Positions 5,898 through 7,106 of a stretch of DNA of 7,106 nt are shown one piece after another. The number at the start of each line of letters is the position of its first letter. Within the stretch, counting starts at the first letter, position 1. The notes under the pieces are model-generated. The model searched no databases. It was not told where the DNA came from and saw nothing but the letters and a program-made list of their open reading frames with translations. The stretch is from Nitrospiraceae bacterium. Lineage in GTDB: Bacteria; Nitrospirota; Nitrospiria; Nitrospirales; Nitrospiraceae. The DNA lies in NCBI GenBank assembly GCA_025934615.1, contig JAICXS010000089.1:1-7106 (forward strand), written 5' to 3'. The translations under genes were made by a program, and so were the position numbers.

Positions 5898-7106
5898 TTA
5901 AGAAATTCCATGACTCACTACCCGACCCATCGCCGCGTCCTTCGGCGATTCCGCATCCCCTCTCGACACTGGCCACGTCACGAGCCCGGAGACGCTATCG
6001 ATCGACCCGACGGCAGCTCCATTGGGCTTGGCATAAATCTGCGGCAGTCGATTCGTGCCCGTTTTGGAGATGTAGAGAAAGACGTGTTCACGGGCATTTA
6101 CTCGCACGGCCCACGGTTCGAAATCATTCTGGTAGAACTCTTCGCAGAGCTGCATCGCTTCCAAACAAGTCACACCCCCCGGCTCATTGAGCGTGTAATA
6201 GTAGTCCAGCGGAAGGTCGTACTCGTCTTGCTTGTGGATCGTCATCCCGAATTTCTCAGGATTGCGCACCATCGGCGTATGGCGATAGGCCACAAAGTAG
6301 AACAACTCCACGGAATGAATATGCGCCTTATTGTCGAGCAAGAATTGCCGCGTCTCCTCCGCCTCGTCCCGCGTCTCACCGGGAAACCCGTAAAACGCCA
6401 TCACGTGGTTCCAAATACCGGCTTCGGAGGCAAGTCTGAGATTATTCGCGATGACCGGTTTCTTCACATGCTTGTCCATTAAATTCAACACCCGCTCATT
6501 GGCCGACTCCATCCCGTAATAGAGTGTGCAGCAGCCGGACTCCTTGACGGCGTGCCAAAAGACCGGGTCCTGCAGGCTTTCCTCGAATCGAATGAGGGTC
6601 GTCCATTTGATGCCGACCTGCTGATTGAGTAAGAGCGGCACCACTTTCTTGAGCAGCGCCGGCGGATACGACTCATCGGCAAACAGAAAGTGTTCGGCCT
6701 GATACTTCTCTTTGAGCGCTGTGACCTGCTGCACGACTTGCTGGGCCGTCAAGCCGCGATATTGATCGAAGTAGCCCTGGCCATGATCGCAAAAGGTGCA
6801 CCGGCCCCAGTAGCAGCCGCGAGTCGCCAGATACGGCAGAATCCGGACCGGCACAAAATAACTGTCCAGTGGGAAGCCTTCGAAATCCGGCAGCGGCAAG
6901 GAGGCCATCTTTTCCGTGTGGATCTCTGGATTCACATGGATACCCCGTCCATCGCGATAGATCAGATTAGGAATAGACGGAATGGTTCGATCGCCGGCAA
7001 GCGCTTCGAGCAGCCACAGTAATGCATGTTCGCCCTCATACATGATCGCCGTGTCGAAGATCTCGGTGAAGAAACGCGCGTGCTTGGGCAGCTCTTCCTG
7101 GAGGCG
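5898..7106 (-). CDS. B12-binding-type radical SAM protein (5' truncated)
   Basis: The frame stays open to the window edge, so 402 C-terminal residues are visible and the N-terminus lies outside. The first 21 residues upstream of the ATG at 7043 (RLQEELPKHARFFTEIF...) continue naturally into MYEGEHALLWLLEALAG. That is the end of a cobalamin-binding domain as in B12-dependent radical SAM proteins (compare GEGE...L). The cluster motif reads RGCYWGRCTFC, spaced CX4CX2C (visible residues C98, C103, C106) rather than CX3CX2C. Further core motifs are LFADES, YYGMESANERVL (196-207) and FYGFPGETRDEAEE (238-251), the usual SAM-barrel signatures. Family members perform methylations and ring rearrangements on varied substrates; the substrate here is unknown. 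The ATG at 7043 is an internal methionine, not the true start. It converges with the J-like gene over 66 bp. Confidence 0.92.
   Translation of the reverse strand, partial: RLQEELPKHARFFTEIFDTAIMYEGEHALLWLLEALAGDRTIPSIPNLIYRDGRGIHVNPEIHTEKMASLPLPDFEGFPLDSYFVPVRILPYLATRGCYWGRCTFCDHGQGYFDQYRGLTAQQVVQQVTALKEKYQAEHFLFADESYPPALLKKVVPLLLNQQVGIKWTTLIRFEESLQDPVFWHAVKESGCCTLYYGMESANERVLNLMDKHVKKPVIANNLRLASEAGIWNHVMAFYGFPGETRDEAEETRQFLLDNKAHIHSVELFYFVAYRHTPMVRNPEKFGMTIHKQDEYDLPLDYYYTLNEPGGVTCLEAMQLCEEFYQNDFEPWAVRVNAREHVFLYISKTGTNRLPQIYAKPNGAAVGSIDSVSGLVTWPVSRGDAESPKDAAMGRVVSHGIS

Noticed and set aside
5910..6482. 190-residue open frame on the + strand opposite the B12-type radical SAM gene
   Set aside because: It is antisense to conserved radical SAM motifs, is Arg/His-rich, and has no plausible ribosome-binding site or domain.

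Overview
The window is a GC-rich, densely packed bacterial chromosomal segment. It carries the 3' end of one operon and a group of mostly metabolic or uncharacterised accessory genes. The intergenic GGTCAA/GGTTAA-type degenerate repeats, the CTGA-rich short hairpin and the gene mix (single-domain ABC-2 exporter, DUF1059 protein, stand-alone CBS protein, several radical SAM proteins) recall Nitrospira-like genomes. That assignment is an impression from sequence style and was not tested by any search. I see no tRNA, rRNA, insertion sequence, integrase, CRISPR array or phage gene.

Left region (1-2242, + strand): the end of a HlyD-type periplasmic adaptor gene, an ABC ATPase gene and an ABC-2 permease gene. 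They are joined by a TAATG overlap and an ATGA overlap, so they form one translationally coupled operon for a YbhGFSR-like exporter. A short intergenic region (2243-2383) follows, with an imperfect inverted repeat and a possible promoter. Next comes a small DUF1059 gene (2384-2590) with a strong Shine-Dalgarno sequence. A perfect 10-bp hairpin (2607-2636) sits between this gene and the convergent genes to its right.

Central region (2725-5495, - strand): reading in the direction of transcription, a radical SAM protein with what looks like a divergent DUF512 C-terminal region, then a PhzF-family isomerase-like protein, then a two-CBS-domain protein. The gaps between them hold repeat-like sequence: a degenerate GGTCAA array at 4146-4225 and an imperfect hairpin at 3153-3190. 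They may be separate transcription units.

Right region (5595-7106): a 78-residue J-domain-like protein on the + strand, divergent from the radical SAM gene, whose HPD signature reads HPH. Convergent to it on the - strand is a second radical SAM protein of the B12-binding type, cut at its 5' end by the window edge.

The most interesting items are the HPH J-like protein, the DUF512-like radical SAM protein without the usual N-terminal PDZ-like part, and the repeat-filled intergenic spaces. I did not find a convincing multi-gene novel system; the J-like gene flanked by two radical SAM genes is the closest candidate and its linkage is only positional.
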